Source: JAITVM01 sp031551135 (GTDB lineage: Bacteria; Bacillota; Clostridia; Lachnospirales; JAITVM01). From it: a stretch of 64,000 bases of DNA. Shown piece by piece: positions 16,213-25,520 of this stretch; within the stretch, counting starts at the first letter, position 1; every line of letters starts with the position of its first letter. The notes under the pieces are model-generated. The model made no database searches, was not told the origin of the DNA, and saw nothing but the letters and a program-made list of their open reading frames with translations. The stretch spans positions 19,135 to 83,134 of the forward strand of contig JAVBOA010000012.1 in the NCBI GenBank assembly GCA_031551135.1, in the 5' to 3' direction. Position numbers and translations under genes: made by a program.

Positions 16213-17706
16213 ATGGATTACCCAAACGAACAAACTAATATTGTGTTAATTATGAATGATCATCAGGCGTATTACCGCCATGGATGGGACGGAGGCGTAA
16301 AACCGAAACGTCCTTATTTTGATAAACTTGCGGAGCAGGGTGTTGAATTTACTAAATCTTATTGTGCAACGCCGCTTTGCGGACCTGTGAGACGTTCTTT
16401 TATTAATGGTCTGTTTCCGCATAATCACGGACATTATTATAACGACTCAAAAGTTTCATATGACAATGAAGAAAGTTACCTTAAAATACTGAAAGAAAAT
16501 AATTATGATGTTTATTATTATGGAAAATGGCATGCCGGCCCGGGGACTGCAATCAGCGAACACGGCTGTGAGGGATTTAGCTGTGAAGCCTATGGAAATC
16601 CCTATATAACAAAGGAATATAAAGAATATCTTGAAAAAAGAAATCTGCCTGAAGCTAGGCATTTTATAGAACATAATTTTACACCGGAGCGTTTTGCAGA
16701 AGAGGGTTTTTTTGTAGACATTTGCGAAAATATTGAATACCAGTGTAAATCAACCTGGTGCGGAGAACATGCCTCAGGCATAACTGTAACCCCGGAGGAT
16801 ACCCATGAATCATTTTTTCTTGCGAATCTCGCTTGTGAAAAATTAGAAGAAATAGCCTCCTCAAAAAATAAAAAGCCTTTTCATTTGAGGGTTGACTTTT
16901 GGGGGCCGCACCAACCGTTTTTTCCAACGCAAAAATACGCAGATATGTATAACCCCGACGATATTCAGATTTACGGCAATTTCTATGATACTCTCGAAAA
17001 TAAACCGGAAGTGCATATGCTGGATGACAACAGGCTGATTAGCAAGGACAACAAAATGATTGTGCCTTCGCCTTTAGAATGGAAGGAATGGCAGAAAGTT
17101 TTGGCAAGAGCCTATGCTCATCAAACAATGATTGACGCAGCAGGCGGGCGTATTCTTGATAAACTGAAAGAATTGGGACTCGACAAAAACACGCTTATAA
17201 TTTGGACTACAGATCATGGCGACGGGCTTGCAAGTCATGGCGGACATTTTGATAAATCTTCGTATATGACAGAAGAGGTAATGAGAATACCGATGGCTAT
17301 TTCATATCCCGAAAAAATAAATCCGAATACCAAAAACGACAGGCTGGTTTCAAATTTGGATTTGCCGACAACGATTTTGGCTTCTGCCGGACTTTCTTTT
17401 AAAAATAAAACCGACAGCCGTAATCTTTTTGATGCTATCGATATGAATAAGTCTTGGCCGGACGATTTATTCTGTGAAACATTTGGCCATGGATATAAAG
17501 AACGCATTCGCGGTAGAATGTATGTAAACGGCGATTTTAAATATGTTAAATTTGAGGGACAGATGAAGGAATTGTATAATCTTGCGGAAGACCCGTATGA
17601 AATGAATAACCTTGCCCTTGACGAAGGCTATGCTGATATGATACAAAAGATGGAGGACGGATTGCAGAAATTGCAAAGTGAAAATGGCGACACTCATGTG
17701 TTTTAA
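16213..17706 (+). CDS. Cys-type sulfatase (alkaline phosphatase superfamily)
   Basis: This 497-residue enzyme should hydrolyse a sulfate ester. The sulfatase signature CxPxR is present as C56-G-P-V-R60, so C56 must be converted to formylglycine by a radical-SAM maturase (anSME); none lies in the window. Other metal-site candidates are D16-H17 near the N-terminus and TTDHGDGLASHGG in the C-terminal half. There is no signal peptide, so the enzyme is probably cytoplasmic and acts on an imported substrate, such as choline sulfate or a sulfated sugar. TGGAGG precedes the ATG. A Crp/Fnr-type regulator follows 29 bases later and may control it. Confidence 0.85.
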   Translation: MDYPNEQTNIVLIMNDHQAYYRHGWDGGVKPKRPYFDKLAEQGVEFTKSYCATPLCGPVRRSFINGLFPHNHGHYYNDSKVSYDNEESYLKILKENNYDVYYYGKWHAGPGTAISEHGCEGFSCEAYGNPYITKEYKEYLEKRNLPEARHFIEHNFTPERFAEEGFFVDICENIEYQCKSTWCGEHASGITVTPEDTHESFFLANLACEKLEEIASSKNKKPFHLRVDFWGPHQPFFPTQKYADMYNPDDIQIYGNFYDTLENKPEVHMLDDNRLISKDNKMIVPSPLEWKEWQKVLARAYAHQTMIDAAGGRILDKLKELGLDKNTLIIWTTDHGDGLASHGGHFDKSSYMTEEVMRIPMAISYPEKINPNTKNDRLVSNLDLPTTILASAGLSFKNKTDSRNLFDAIDMNKSWPDDLFCETFGHGYKERIRGRMYVNGDFKYVKFEGQMKELYNLAEDPYEMNNLALDEGYADMIQKMEDGLQKLQSENGDTHVF

Positions 17707-17735
17707 TAATAGGTTTATATAAAGCAGGTGACTAT

Positions 17736-18449
17736 ATGACTTTAGATGAATTAACAAACATAAATCCAGTAGCATTACAAATTGTTGAGAGAATGCCGGA
17801 ATATGTCAAAAATTCATCCAAGGTCATTTTTTTTCAGCAAAATATGTTTATTGTAGAAAAGGGCGAGCCTGCTAATAGTATATATATTTTTTGTGAAGGC
17901 GAAGTCGAGGTAATCAACAATTTTGAAAATGGCAGGTTTTATGTGCTCAAAAAGAATACGCCGGAAAGTTCGCATTATGACGAAATTCCTGATTTTTTCG
18001 GTTCGATAGCGATATTGGGAGGGCGGGAAACATACGCTTCGTCTGTGCTTGCCAGGTCTCATTGCACAACAATAAGGGTATCAAGAACAGATTTTTCAAA
18101 ATGGTTTCATGAGGATTTTTCCTTTGCAGTTCATATATCTAAATTAATTGCAAAACAGCATTGCGATAGCGCTGAGCTTTATGGAAATACAAGAGTATAT
18201 CCGATAAAATTTCTTATGGTGAAATATTTGATGGAAAGCTATAGGCAGAGCAAAGAAAGCGAGTTATTTATATTGAAGGACAAAAGGCGAGAGCTTGCCG
18301 GTCTGTTTTGCAGCACTGAAAGAACAATTAACCGTACTGTGAAATTTTTGCAAAACAATGGTTTCATACAGATTTTTAGAGGCAAAATTGCCGTTTCGCC
18401 GGATAATTATAAAAAAATGCTGGAAAAGTTTGATACTTTATTGGAATAG
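17736..18449 (+). CDS. Crp/Fnr-family transcription regulator
   Basis: The 237-residue protein has a cyclic-nucleotide-binding-like beta barrel (IVEKGEPANSIYIFCEGEVEVI, about residues 43-65), a dimer helix, and a C-terminal winged helix (LAGLFCSTERTINRTVKFLQNNGFI, about 187-212). The Fnr N-terminal cysteine cluster is absent, so it is not an iron-sulfur oxygen sensor of the E. coli type. The Crp phosphate-binding motif RSSL is also lacking, so the ligand is unknown. It follows the sulfatase gene closely and is probably co-transcribed. Control of the sulfatase or nearby sugar genes is inference. Confidence 0.87.
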   Translation: MTLDELTNINPVALQIVERMPEYVKNSSKVIFFQQNMFIVEKGEPANSIYIFCEGEVEVINNFENGRFYVLKKNTPESSHYDEIPDFFGSIAILGGRETYASSVLARSHCTTIRVSRTDFSKWFHEDFSFAVHISKLIAKQHCDSAELYGNTRVYPIKFLMVKYLMESYRQSKESELFILKDKRRELAGLFCSTERTINRTVKFLQNNGFIQIFRGKIAVSPDNYKKMLEKFDTLLE

Positions 18450-18459
18450 AAAATTTTTA

Positions 18460-18499
18460 TACTATTTTCAATATAAATGATAGAAAAACGAAAATAGTA
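18460..18499. repeat. Short MITE-like element, 40 bp deletion form
   Basis: TACTATTTTCA at the left faces GAAAATAGTA at the right, with TTA directly outside both ends. The interior AATATAAATGATAGAAA matches the left part of the 112-bp copy at 37143. It is therefore a deletion derivative of that family. Confidence 0.75.
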
Positions 18500-18530
18500 T
18501 TATTTGCTGATACAATTTGATATATAAAAA

Positions 18531-18562
18531 AACTTCACAGCGGAGTGCTCCGATGTGAAGTT
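18531..18562. terminator. Bidirectional terminator between the Crp-type regulator and the GH13 gene
   Basis: AACTTCACA (18531-18539) pairs with TGTGAAGTT (18554-18562), with CGGAG/CTCCG inside, and runs of A and T flank the hairpin. It serves both converging genes. The string TTCACAGCGGAG is shared with the long MITE copies, so part of it may be derived from one. Confidence 0.9.
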
Positions 18563-18588
18563 TTTTACGTCAAAAGAGAATTAGTTAA

Positions 18589-20706
18589 TTATTCTGTTTT
18601 TAAATCAACATTAGTGAGTAAAAGGCTGCTGAACGGCGGCATTGTAATATTTAAGAGCCCGTCTTTTACAAAAAAGCGGCGGCGGTCGGAATAAAATGTA
18701 TCGTTTGCCGTGCCGAAAACTTGGTAAAGTGAGGAATCTTTTTTGACATTTGCTTTCCAAACCGGAATATTCATCGCGCGTTCGTTTTCGTTGTTATTAA
18801 TAATAACAATGACGCTTTCTTCGTGCATCCAACGCCCGAAACACATCACTCCGTAATTTGAATAGAGAAATAAAACCGGTCCTTTTTTTATTGCCAGCGA
18901 GTTTTTATGAAAGGCAATTATTTCTTTATGAAAATCCAATAAAACTTTATTTTCATGTCCCCAAGGGAACGGCCTACGGTTGTCGGGGTCGGTCCAGCCG
19001 ACTGCACCGGCTTCGTCGCCGTAATAAACGGTAGGCGCGCCCGGCCAAGTCATTTGAAACATTACGGCTTCCAGCATTATCGATAATCTTATATTTATTC
19101 CGGCCTCGAATGCTCCTTTTGTGTGAAGCCTGCCTTCGGTCATATTTGTTCTTGTCAGAAAACGAGAGTGGTCATGGTTAGAAAGCTGATTCATCGAGCA
19201 ATAAAGTGACTGGTACGAAAAGCGTGACATAAAATAACGCATTGTGTTTTCAAAAACCATTCCGTTTCTAAGCATATCCGGATTAAATGATTCGCTGTGC
19301 TTTTCCATACCGGTCAAAAACCAAGTCAACGGCTCCATAAAAGCATCATAGTTCATAACGGTGTCCCATTGGTCACCTTTCAGCCAGTCTTGAGGGTCTC
19401 CGTAATGCTCCGCCAAAATAATCGCATCGGGATTTGCTTCTTTTACGGAATTTCGAAAATCCTTCCAAAATTTATGGTTAAATTCTTTGCTATGACCTAA
19501 ATCAGCGGCAACGTCCAGCCGCCAGCCGTCTGCATTAAAAGGAGGAGAAACCCATTTTGCTCCGACTTTTAAAATATAATTATAAAGCTCTTCAGAACCT
19601 TCAAAATTTAATTTCGGGTGATTGTCGTGCCCCCACCAACTGTCATAGCAATCGTTATTCGGCCAGTTATTATCATACCATCTGAAATAATCGTGATAAA
19701 TACTTTTTTCTTCACGGTAAGCGCCTTTTTCATAACCGCCGGCGGCATAAAAACCTTCTTTGTCCATCCATTTATTAAATGCTCCGCAATGGTTGAACAC
19801 GCCGTCTAAAATAACTTTTATTCCATTTTCATGAGCGATTTTTATAAGCTCAATCATAATATTATTGCTTGCTTCTAAATTGACTTTGTTCGTCGTGCGC
19901 TGAATGTACATATTTGCATACCGGTTTAATAATTTATCCGTAGAAAGCGGCTTTTCATTATCCTCAATCAAAACACCGTAATGCGGGTCGACATAATCAT
20001 AATCTTGGGTATCATATTTGTGGTTTGAGGGCGAAACGAAAATAGGGTTAAAATAAATCGCCTCTATTCCTAATTCTTTAAGATAGGACATTTTTTTTAT
20101 AACACCGGATAAATCACCGCCGTAAAAATTACAAATATCATCAGATTTTACATCGGAATCCCAATCTGTTATTTTTTTTGCAACACGTCCTAAATACATA
20201 TATTCGTAATCGACAACGTCGTTTTTCTCATCGCCGTTAAAAAATCTGTAAACATATATTTGATACATAACTGCGCCTTTTGCCCAATCAGGAGTTTCGA
20301 AACCATAAATTACATTGAAATTGTATATTTGGTCAATATCGGTATAAATTCCGCGTTTGTTATAAAAATATACAATATTGTCTTTTTCTAAAGAAAAATA
20401 ATATTTTAATTGGTTTTTTGTATAACTTAGGTTAATATAATAATAGTCAAATAGTTCTTCGGAATAATAGTAGGACATTGGAATTTTTTCGCTGTCAAAA
20501 TGTATAAAAACACGATCAATATTATTTTTTCCTGTACGAATTTTAATTGAAATATTTTCGTTGATTTTCGGCTGGCAAGGCGACACAAAAATTTCGCTTT
20601 CGTCACTAAAAATAGCTTCAATATTAATATATTGTTTGGAAAGTTTTTGTAATAAAGAGATTTTTTCTGTTTTTCCTAAGTTTTTAATATCTATGATATT
20701 TTGCAT
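18589..20706 (-). CDS. GH13 alpha-glycosidase (neopullulanase/cyclomaltodextrinase type)
   Basis: The 705-residue enzyme has an N-terminal beta-sandwich (about 38-125), as in neopullulanase-type enzymes, then a GH13 barrel. Conserved regions are DGVFNH (301-306), GWRLDVA with nucleophile D398, the acid/base glutamate E433 in LAEHYGDPQ, and NHDHSR with D512. A C-terminal beta domain finishes the protein. It lacks a signal peptide, so it likely cleaves imported malto-oligosaccharides or cyclodextrins inside the cell. GGAGG precedes the ATG. It is monocistronic, with an extended -10 promoter upstream and a bidirectional terminator downstream. Confidence 0.92.
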   Translation of the reverse strand: MQNIIDIKNLGKTEKISLLQKLSKQYINIEAIFSDESEIFVSPCQPKINENISIKIRTGKNNIDRVFIHFDSEKIPMSYYYSEELFDYYYINLSYTKNQLKYYFSLEKDNIVYFYNKRGIYTDIDQIYNFNVIYGFETPDWAKGAVMYQIYVYRFFNGDEKNDVVDYEYMYLGRVAKKITDWDSDVKSDDICNFYGGDLSGVIKKMSYLKELGIEAIYFNPIFVSPSNHKYDTQDYDYVDPHYGVLIEDNEKPLSTDKLLNRYANMYIQRTTNKVNLEASNNIMIELIKIAHENGIKVILDGVFNHCGAFNKWMDKEGFYAAGGYEKGAYREEKSIYHDYFRWYDNNWPNNDCYDSWWGHDNHPKLNFEGSEELYNYILKVGAKWVSPPFNADGWRLDVAADLGHSKEFNHKFWKDFRNSVKEANPDAIILAEHYGDPQDWLKGDQWDTVMNYDAFMEPLTWFLTGMEKHSESFNPDMLRNGMVFENTMRYFMSRFSYQSLYCSMNQLSNHDHSRFLTRTNMTEGRLHTKGAFEAGINIRLSIMLEAVMFQMTWPGAPTVYYGDEAGAVGWTDPDNRRPFPWGHENKVLLDFHKEIIAFHKNSLAIKKGPVLFLYSNYGVMCFGRWMHEESVIVIINNNENERAMNIPVWKANVKKDSSLYQVFGTANDTFYSDRRRFFVKDGLLNITMPPFSSLLLTNVDLKTE

Positions 20707-20801
20707 AGGTGCCTCCGTTTGTAAACTATCTCCATTTTAAAGGATAAAAAATAGAATAGTATAAATATTATTAATCAGCAGAAGTATATCCACCAGAACT
20801 A

Positions 20802-20810
20802 ATTATACCA
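20802..20810 (-). promoter_or_regulatory. Extended -10 promoter for the GH13 gene
   Basis: On the minus strand TGGTATAAT is an extended -10 box about 95 bases before the gene. The -35 region is poor. The same 150-bp gap holds a right-end-like MITE string (TTGAAAATAGTAT, 20823-20835) close to the start of the divergent gene. Confidence 0.5.
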
Positions 20811-20854
20811 TATCTATACAAATTGAAAATAGTATAAAATGAGGAGGAATTTTT

Positions 20855-22852
20855 ATGAGATGTAGAAAATGTGGAGTCGAACTGCCCCAAGACTCACAAT
20901 ATTGCAGCAATTGCGGCAAAAAAAACAGAGCCGGAGAGAAAGTTACATTTAAAACCGTTATGTGGGCTTTGTTGACAATAGCTTGTTTTTTTGCGGTCAC
21001 ATTCGCATTAGTTTATTTTTTATCAATCAATAATGTATTAAATGTCGTACAAAACTTTTTTAATCCTCAAGCACCGGCCGTGAACCCGGAGCCCGAGCCG
21101 ATTGTATCAGTTGCTCCTTCTCCAACTCCTACAGCGGAATTAAAAGTTGAAGTTCCCGAATTCAAAAAAGAGGAAGTTGAAAAAACAGGATTTGGATATA
21201 CTGAATTCTATGACAATGAAAAACTTTTTTATATAAATCCTAAAACAAAGAATATTGTTCTGAATATGGATTATAGAAATGTTTCCGAACGAGAGGCAAT
21301 TATATCTAAAAGAGAAGTAAAATCGATTTTCAAGCAAATGAATTATATATATGCGATTACTGAAAACGAAATCATTCGAATAGATTATGAAAACGAAAAT
21401 AATGAAAGTATTTTAACTTCGGTTAAAGCGTTAAGTTTTTTTGTTGATAAAGACTTTATATTTTATACGGTAAGGCGTTCTGCACTTACAAATGATTTGT
21501 TTAGAATTGATAAAAACGGCGGGAATCCTGTTCTGGTTGCTGAAAATATTTTTAATTTTGATATAAACCAAAATATCAGCACAGTTTTTTATTCCAGCAT
21601 TGTTGAAAAAGAAAATTATGATGAGAAAAACGGGAACATGAAATTTATTCAACTTCAAAAACCAACGGAAAGCACAATCGGTTATCTAACAATATTCGCA
21701 TGTGATTATGCGGGCGAGGGCAAATATAAATTTGCGGAAAAGCCTGTGGACTCCCTGTTGAATTTCTTTACGACACAATTCGCTTTTCTTGATGAAAGAA
21801 CGGCGTTTTCGATAAATCATTATTATTCTACTACTTTATGTGTCGCTGAAAATAACCGTGATAAATATATTTCTTTGGACAGCGCAAAAGACCAATTGAG
21901 AGATTATTTTTTGTTTGACGAAAATATTTATTATACGAAATATGAAAACGACCGACCGTATATTTATGGGTTTTACAGGTATAATTACGCAACAGGCGAA
22001 TCTACAAAAATCACCGAGACTATTCCGTATACTAATATAAAAATCGATAACGGTGTTGTTTATATTTTGATAGACAGCCGCTATGTAATTACTTGCAATC
22101 TCGACGGCTCCAGCAAAAAAGGATTTTTTGATTTTTCCGACGAAGAAAAAGAATTGGGTTCTTTTATAGATTTTGACAATGAGAATCTTTATTTTAAAAA
22201 TGCGATTTTAGGCCGTGATAAAAATGAATTGTTTTACGTGATAAAAGACAATAATCAAACAATGCGCTACAATTATGATGTTCCGCGTGAATATAAATCA
22301 GATTATCCGGCAAGCGAAAAATATTTCGCGCTTTTGACAGATTCGAATTTTCTTACGCAGAAAAAAGCTTTCGCTATTCAGGATATAAATTCTGATAATA
22401 TTCCGGAAGTTTTTATCGCGGATAATAACAACGAAAATGTCGAAACTAATTCATATTATTTCGAAAATCTTACGAATACAAAGATTTATACTTTTGTCGA
22501 AAATAATTTAGCGGAAGTAGAAATCCAAAATCCGAATTTGTTTTCAACTTCATTGCTTTTTAACCGCTTTGATGATGAATTAATTACTTACAGCAAGAAA
22601 GACGGTTTTCTTGAAATAGCGTACAACGCTTTGGATGGCACTAAATTTACCACAAGACCGTATTTAAAGCAGGAAACAATTGAGGAAAAAGAAAAATATT
22701 TTATGTATACCGACGGCTTATACAAAGAAATTTCTTATGATGATTTTTTGGCGTTTAAAGATGAAATCGAGAGGGGATATTTTGCGTATCTTCGAAAACT
22801 CGATATCAATATTTCAAATATAATCGAGAATTTATACTTCTCTGTGCAATAA
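20855..22852 (+). CDS. Zinc-ribbon membrane protein with large extracytoplasmic domain
   Basis: The 665-residue protein starts with a zinc ribbon (C3, C6, C17, C20 in MRCRKCGVELPQ and YCSNCGKK). A single membrane segment (about residues 32-57), a Pro/Glu-rich linker and a long domain with repeated Tyr/Asp-rich beta strands follow. The repeats (for example YYTVRRSALTNDLFRIDKNGG and IYYTKYENDRPYIYGFYRY) resemble the beta-propeller-like DUF5050 type. GGAGG precedes the ATG. It lies 16 bases upstream of citD, so it is co-transcribed with the citrate lyase genes. A sensory or scaffold role at the cell surface is possible, but no function is established. Confidence 0.7.
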   Translation: MRCRKCGVELPQDSQYCSNCGKKNRAGEKVTFKTVMWALLTIACFFAVTFALVYFLSINNVLNVVQNFFNPQAPAVNPEPEPIVSVAPSPTPTAELKVEVPEFKKEEVEKTGFGYTEFYDNEKLFYINPKTKNIVLNMDYRNVSEREAIISKREVKSIFKQMNYIYAITENEIIRIDYENENNESILTSVKALSFFVDKDFIFYTVRRSALTNDLFRIDKNGGNPVLVAENIFNFDINQNISTVFYSSIVEKENYDEKNGNMKFIQLQKPTESTIGYLTIFACDYAGEGKYKFAEKPVDSLLNFFTTQFAFLDERTAFSINHYYSTTLCVAENNRDKYISLDSAKDQLRDYFLFDENIYYTKYENDRPYIYGFYRYNYATGESTKITETIPYTNIKIDNGVVYILIDSRYVITCNLDGSSKKGFFDFSDEEKELGSFIDFDNENLYFKNAILGRDKNELFYVIKDNNQTMRYNYDVPREYKSDYPASEKYFALLTDSNFLTQKKAFAIQDINSDNIPEVFIADNNNENVETNSYYFENLTNTKIYTFVENNLAEVEIQNPNLFSTSLLFNRFDDELITYSKKDGFLEIAYNALDGTKFTTRPYLKQETIEEKEKYFMYTDGLYKEISYDDFLAFKDEIERGYFAYLRKLDINISNIIENLYFSVQ

Positions 22853-22868
22853 TTAAGGAGCTTTATAA

Positions 22869-23129
22869 ATGGAAATAATAAAAACTGCTAAAGCGGGGTC
22901 GCTTTTTTCAAATGATGTTTTGATTATGATTTCACCGAATGACGAGCTGGTTATCGAGCTTGACACGATTGTCAAACAATTTGAAGAAGCGATTCTTGAC
23001 ACAATACAAAATAAACTTGCTGAAATGAATGTTGCGAAAGGTTTAATTCAAATTAAGGATAAAGGCGCACTAGATTATACTCTGCGTGCACGTTTGGAAA
23101 CAGCGATTTTAAGGGGGATTGAATTGTGA
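22869..23129 (+). CDS. citD: Citrate lyase gamma subunit (acyl carrier protein)
   Basis: This 86-residue protein carries the 2'-(5''-phosphoribosyl)-3'-dephospho-CoA prosthetic group that shuttles acetyl and citryl groups between CitE and CitF. KAGSLFSNDV places S14 at the position modified in Klebsiella CitD, and DKGALDYTLRARLE matches the conserved C-terminal helix. Length is normal for Firmicutes. It is the first lyase gene, and its end overlaps citE by 4 bases. AAGGAG precedes the ATG. Confidence 0.94.
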   Translation: MEIIKTAKAGSLFSNDVLIMISPNDELVIELDTIVKQFEEAILDTIQNKLAEMNVAKGLIQIKDKGALDYTLRARLETAILRGIEL

Positions 23130-23995
23130 ATACAACATATTTATTTGTACCGGGCAACAATCCGGGCATGATACAATCTTCCATGTTATTTGGTGCAGAC
23201 AGCGTTATCATAGATTTGGAAGACGCTGTTTCGGCGAACGAAAAAGACGGCGCAAGGGTTTTGCTAAGAGAAGCTTTATTGAATTTGGATTTTTTAAATT
23301 CGAATATTGTAATTCGGATAAATCCGTATAATTCGGAATATTTTGAAAAAGATATCAAAAATATATCTTTTGCTAATCCGACGATAAAATCATTCTCGAT
23401 TCTTGTACCAAAATCAGAACCTAAATCTTTTTTTGAAATCGAGAAAATTTTAGATGAAATGAAAATTTCAATAGATACAAAAATGATTGCTCTGATTGAA
23501 ACGGCAGTCGGGCTTGAAAATATTTCGGAAATTATTAAAAACTCAAAACGCATTAAAGGTATATTGCTTGGAGCCGAAGATTTGACAAGCGATTTCGGGA
23601 TTCCTCGAACAAAATCCTCTCATGAGATTTTATATGCAAGAAATAAAACTGTCGCGGCTTGCAAAGCCTACAATTTGGAATGTATAGACACTCCGTTTAC
23701 AGATGTCGACGACGAAAAAGGACTTTTTGAGGATTCTTTGTTTGCCAAAAATATTGGCTTTTCGGGTAAAGCTTGTATAAATCCGCGCCAAATTGAAATT
23801 GTAAAAAAAGCTTTCTTGCCGTCCAAAGAAGAATTGGAATTTGCTAAACGTGTAATAAAAACAAATGAATTGGCCAAAAAAGATAATCTAGGTGTTTTTT
23901 CCATAGACGGGAAAATGGTAGATGCTCCGATTATAAAACGTGCCGAAAATACCCTGAATTTGTACGAAGAATTAGTTGGTGAAAAATATGATTAA
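23126..23995 (+). CDS. citE: Citrate lyase beta subunit (citryl-ACP lyase)
   Basis: This enzyme splits citryl-ACP into acetyl-ACP and oxaloacetate. The 289 residues show the HpcH/HpaI-type barrel with the conserved start YLFVPGNNPGM, the acidic metal site VIIDLEDAVSANEKD, LIETAVGLENI and LLGAEDLTSDFGI, and the C-terminal GFSGKACINPRQIE motif. It starts inside citD and ends inside the long form of citF, so the lyase subunits are translationally coupled. Nothing is missing. Confidence 0.95.
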   Translation: MNTTYLFVPGNNPGMIQSSMLFGADSVIIDLEDAVSANEKDGARVLLREALLNLDFLNSNIVIRINPYNSEYFEKDIKNISFANPTIKSFSILVPKSEPKSFFEIEKILDEMKISIDTKMIALIETAVGLENISEIIKNSKRIKGILLGAEDLTSDFGIPRTKSSHEILYARNKTVAACKAYNLECIDTPFTDVDDEKGLFEDSLFAKNIGFSGKACINPRQIEIVKKAFLPSKEELEFAKRVIKTNELAKKDNLGVFSIDGKMVDAPIIKRAENTLNLYEELVGEKYD

Positions 23996-25520
23996 TCAAT
24001 TTGGAATAGAAATTCTGGAATATATTGAAGGAATAGGGGAGCTTGAAGCTTTTCGCGGAATAAAAAAAGAAAGCGGAATTATCAATACTGTTCCGGTAAA
24101 AATAAAATCCAATAATTCTCAAAAAGTATTTTATTCGATTGAGGAGATTTTGGACAAACTCGATTTAAAAGATGGAATTTGTGTTTCGTTTCATCATCAT
24201 TTGCGCAACGGCGATAAAGTTTTGAATTTTATTATGGAATCGTTGGCAAAAAGAGGGATTAAAGATATTATGCTTGCCCCCAGCTCGGTTTTTCCGGTAC
24301 ATGAGCCTCTGGTTGAGCATATAATGAGCGGTTGTGTTACAAAAATAACATCTTCATATATCTCCGGACCTGTTGCAAAAGCGATTTCGGAAGGTAAATT
24401 AAAATACCCGGCGATTTTGACAACGCATGGCGGTCGGCCGGCTCTTATCGAAAGCGGAAAAATTCATATTGACATTGCTTTTGTTGCAGCGGCTTCGTCG
24501 GATTCTATGGGAAATATTAACGGCATAAATGGAAAATCCGCATTCGGAACTTTGGGCTACGCCGTTGCAGATGCCGAATATGCTGATACGACAGTTGTTA
24601 TAACCGATAATCTCGTGGATTATCCAAATGCTCCGATTGATATTTCGCAGATTTATACGGATTATGTTTTAGTTGTGGATTCAATCGGCGATCCGAGCGG
24701 AATTGTTGCCGGAACCACAAGAATTACAAAAGATCCGCTTGGCTTAAAAATCGCCGCTCTTACTTCGAAATTAATTTTTCATTCGGGATATTTTAAAAAC
24801 GGAATGAGTTTTCAAACCGGCGCAGGAGGCACATCACTTGCTGTAGCGGCAGAGCTTGCGAAATTAATGCAGGAAAAAAATATAAAAGGGTCGTTTGCTT
24901 CCGGAGGAACTAATTCTTTTATAGTCGATATGCTGAATAAAAATCTTTTTGAATATATTTTTGATACGCAATGCTTTGATTTGGCGGCAGTGGAATCATA
25001 TAAAAGCAATCCGAAGCATTTGTTTATGAGCTGCTCTATGTATACTAATCCAAACCGAAAAGGCACGGTCGCTGATATGCTTGATATTATGATTTTGGGA
25101 GCTACAGAAATTGACAAGGATTTCAATGTAAATGTTATAACCGGCTCTGATGGATATATAATGGGCGGTTCGGGCGGACATTCCGATACTGCGGCAGGCG
25201 CTAAACTTTCGATTGTTGTCACAAATTTAATCAAAACCCGAATTCCTATTGTCAAAGAAAAAATAACTACAATAACGACACCCGGCGAAAGTATTGATGT
25301 TTTGGTCACAGAATACGGAATTGCAATAAATCCTCTGCGCAAAGATATTATCGAAAAATTAAAAAATACAAATTTACCTATAGTAGAAATTTCGGAACTG
25401 ATTAAAACGGCGGAGAAAATTTGCGGAATCCCGAAGGAAATAAAATTTGATGAAAAAATCGTTGCGCTTGTAATGTACCGTGACGGGACAATTATTGATA
25501 CAGTGAGGAAAGTTTTATGA
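23988..25520 (+). CDS. citF: Citrate lyase alpha subunit (citrate:acetyl-ACP transferase)
   Basis: This enzyme exchanges the acetyl group on CitD for citrate. From ATG 23988 it is 510 residues and begins MINQFGIEILEYIEG, aligning with the usual MKNAVGREIPEYIEG start. A GTG at 23976 would add four residues and cannot be excluded. Visible family motifs are VSFHHHLRNGD, GGRPALIESGKIHIDIAFVAA, FQTGAGGTSLAVA and GSGGHSDTAAGAKLS. It overlaps citE by 8 bases and citC by 4. With CitD and CitE it makes the complete lyase that feeds oxaloacetate and acetate into fermentation. Confidence 0.95.
   Translation: MINQFGIEILEYIEGIGELEAFRGIKKESGIINTVPVKIKSNNSQKVFYSIEEILDKLDLKDGICVSFHHHLRNGDKVLNFIMESLAKRGIKDIMLAPSSVFPVHEPLVEHIMSGCVTKITSSYISGPVAKAISEGKLKYPAILTTHGGRPALIESGKIHIDIAFVAAASSDSMGNINGINGKSAFGTLGYAVADAEYADTTVVITDNLVDYPNAPIDISQIYTDYVLVVDSIGDPSGIVAGTTRITKDPLGLKIAALTSKLIFHSGYFKNGMSFQTGAGGTSLAVAAELAKLMQEKNIKGSFASGGTNSFIVDMLNKNLFEYIFDTQCFDLAAVESYKSNPKHLFMSCSMYTNPNRKGTVADMLDIMILGATEIDKDFNVNVITGSDGYIMGGSGGHSDTAAGAKLSIVVTNLIKTRIPIVKEKITTITTPGESIDVLVTEYGIAINPLRKDIIEKLKNTNLPIVEISELIKTAEKICGIPKEIKFDEKIVALVMYRDGTIIDTVRKVL

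Noticed and set aside
20726..20837. A full-length (about 110 bp) MITE copy upstream of the GH13 gene
   Set aside because: The right end (TTGAAAATAGTA) and a weak left end are present, but the interior does not match and the flanking triplets are not TTA on both sides.
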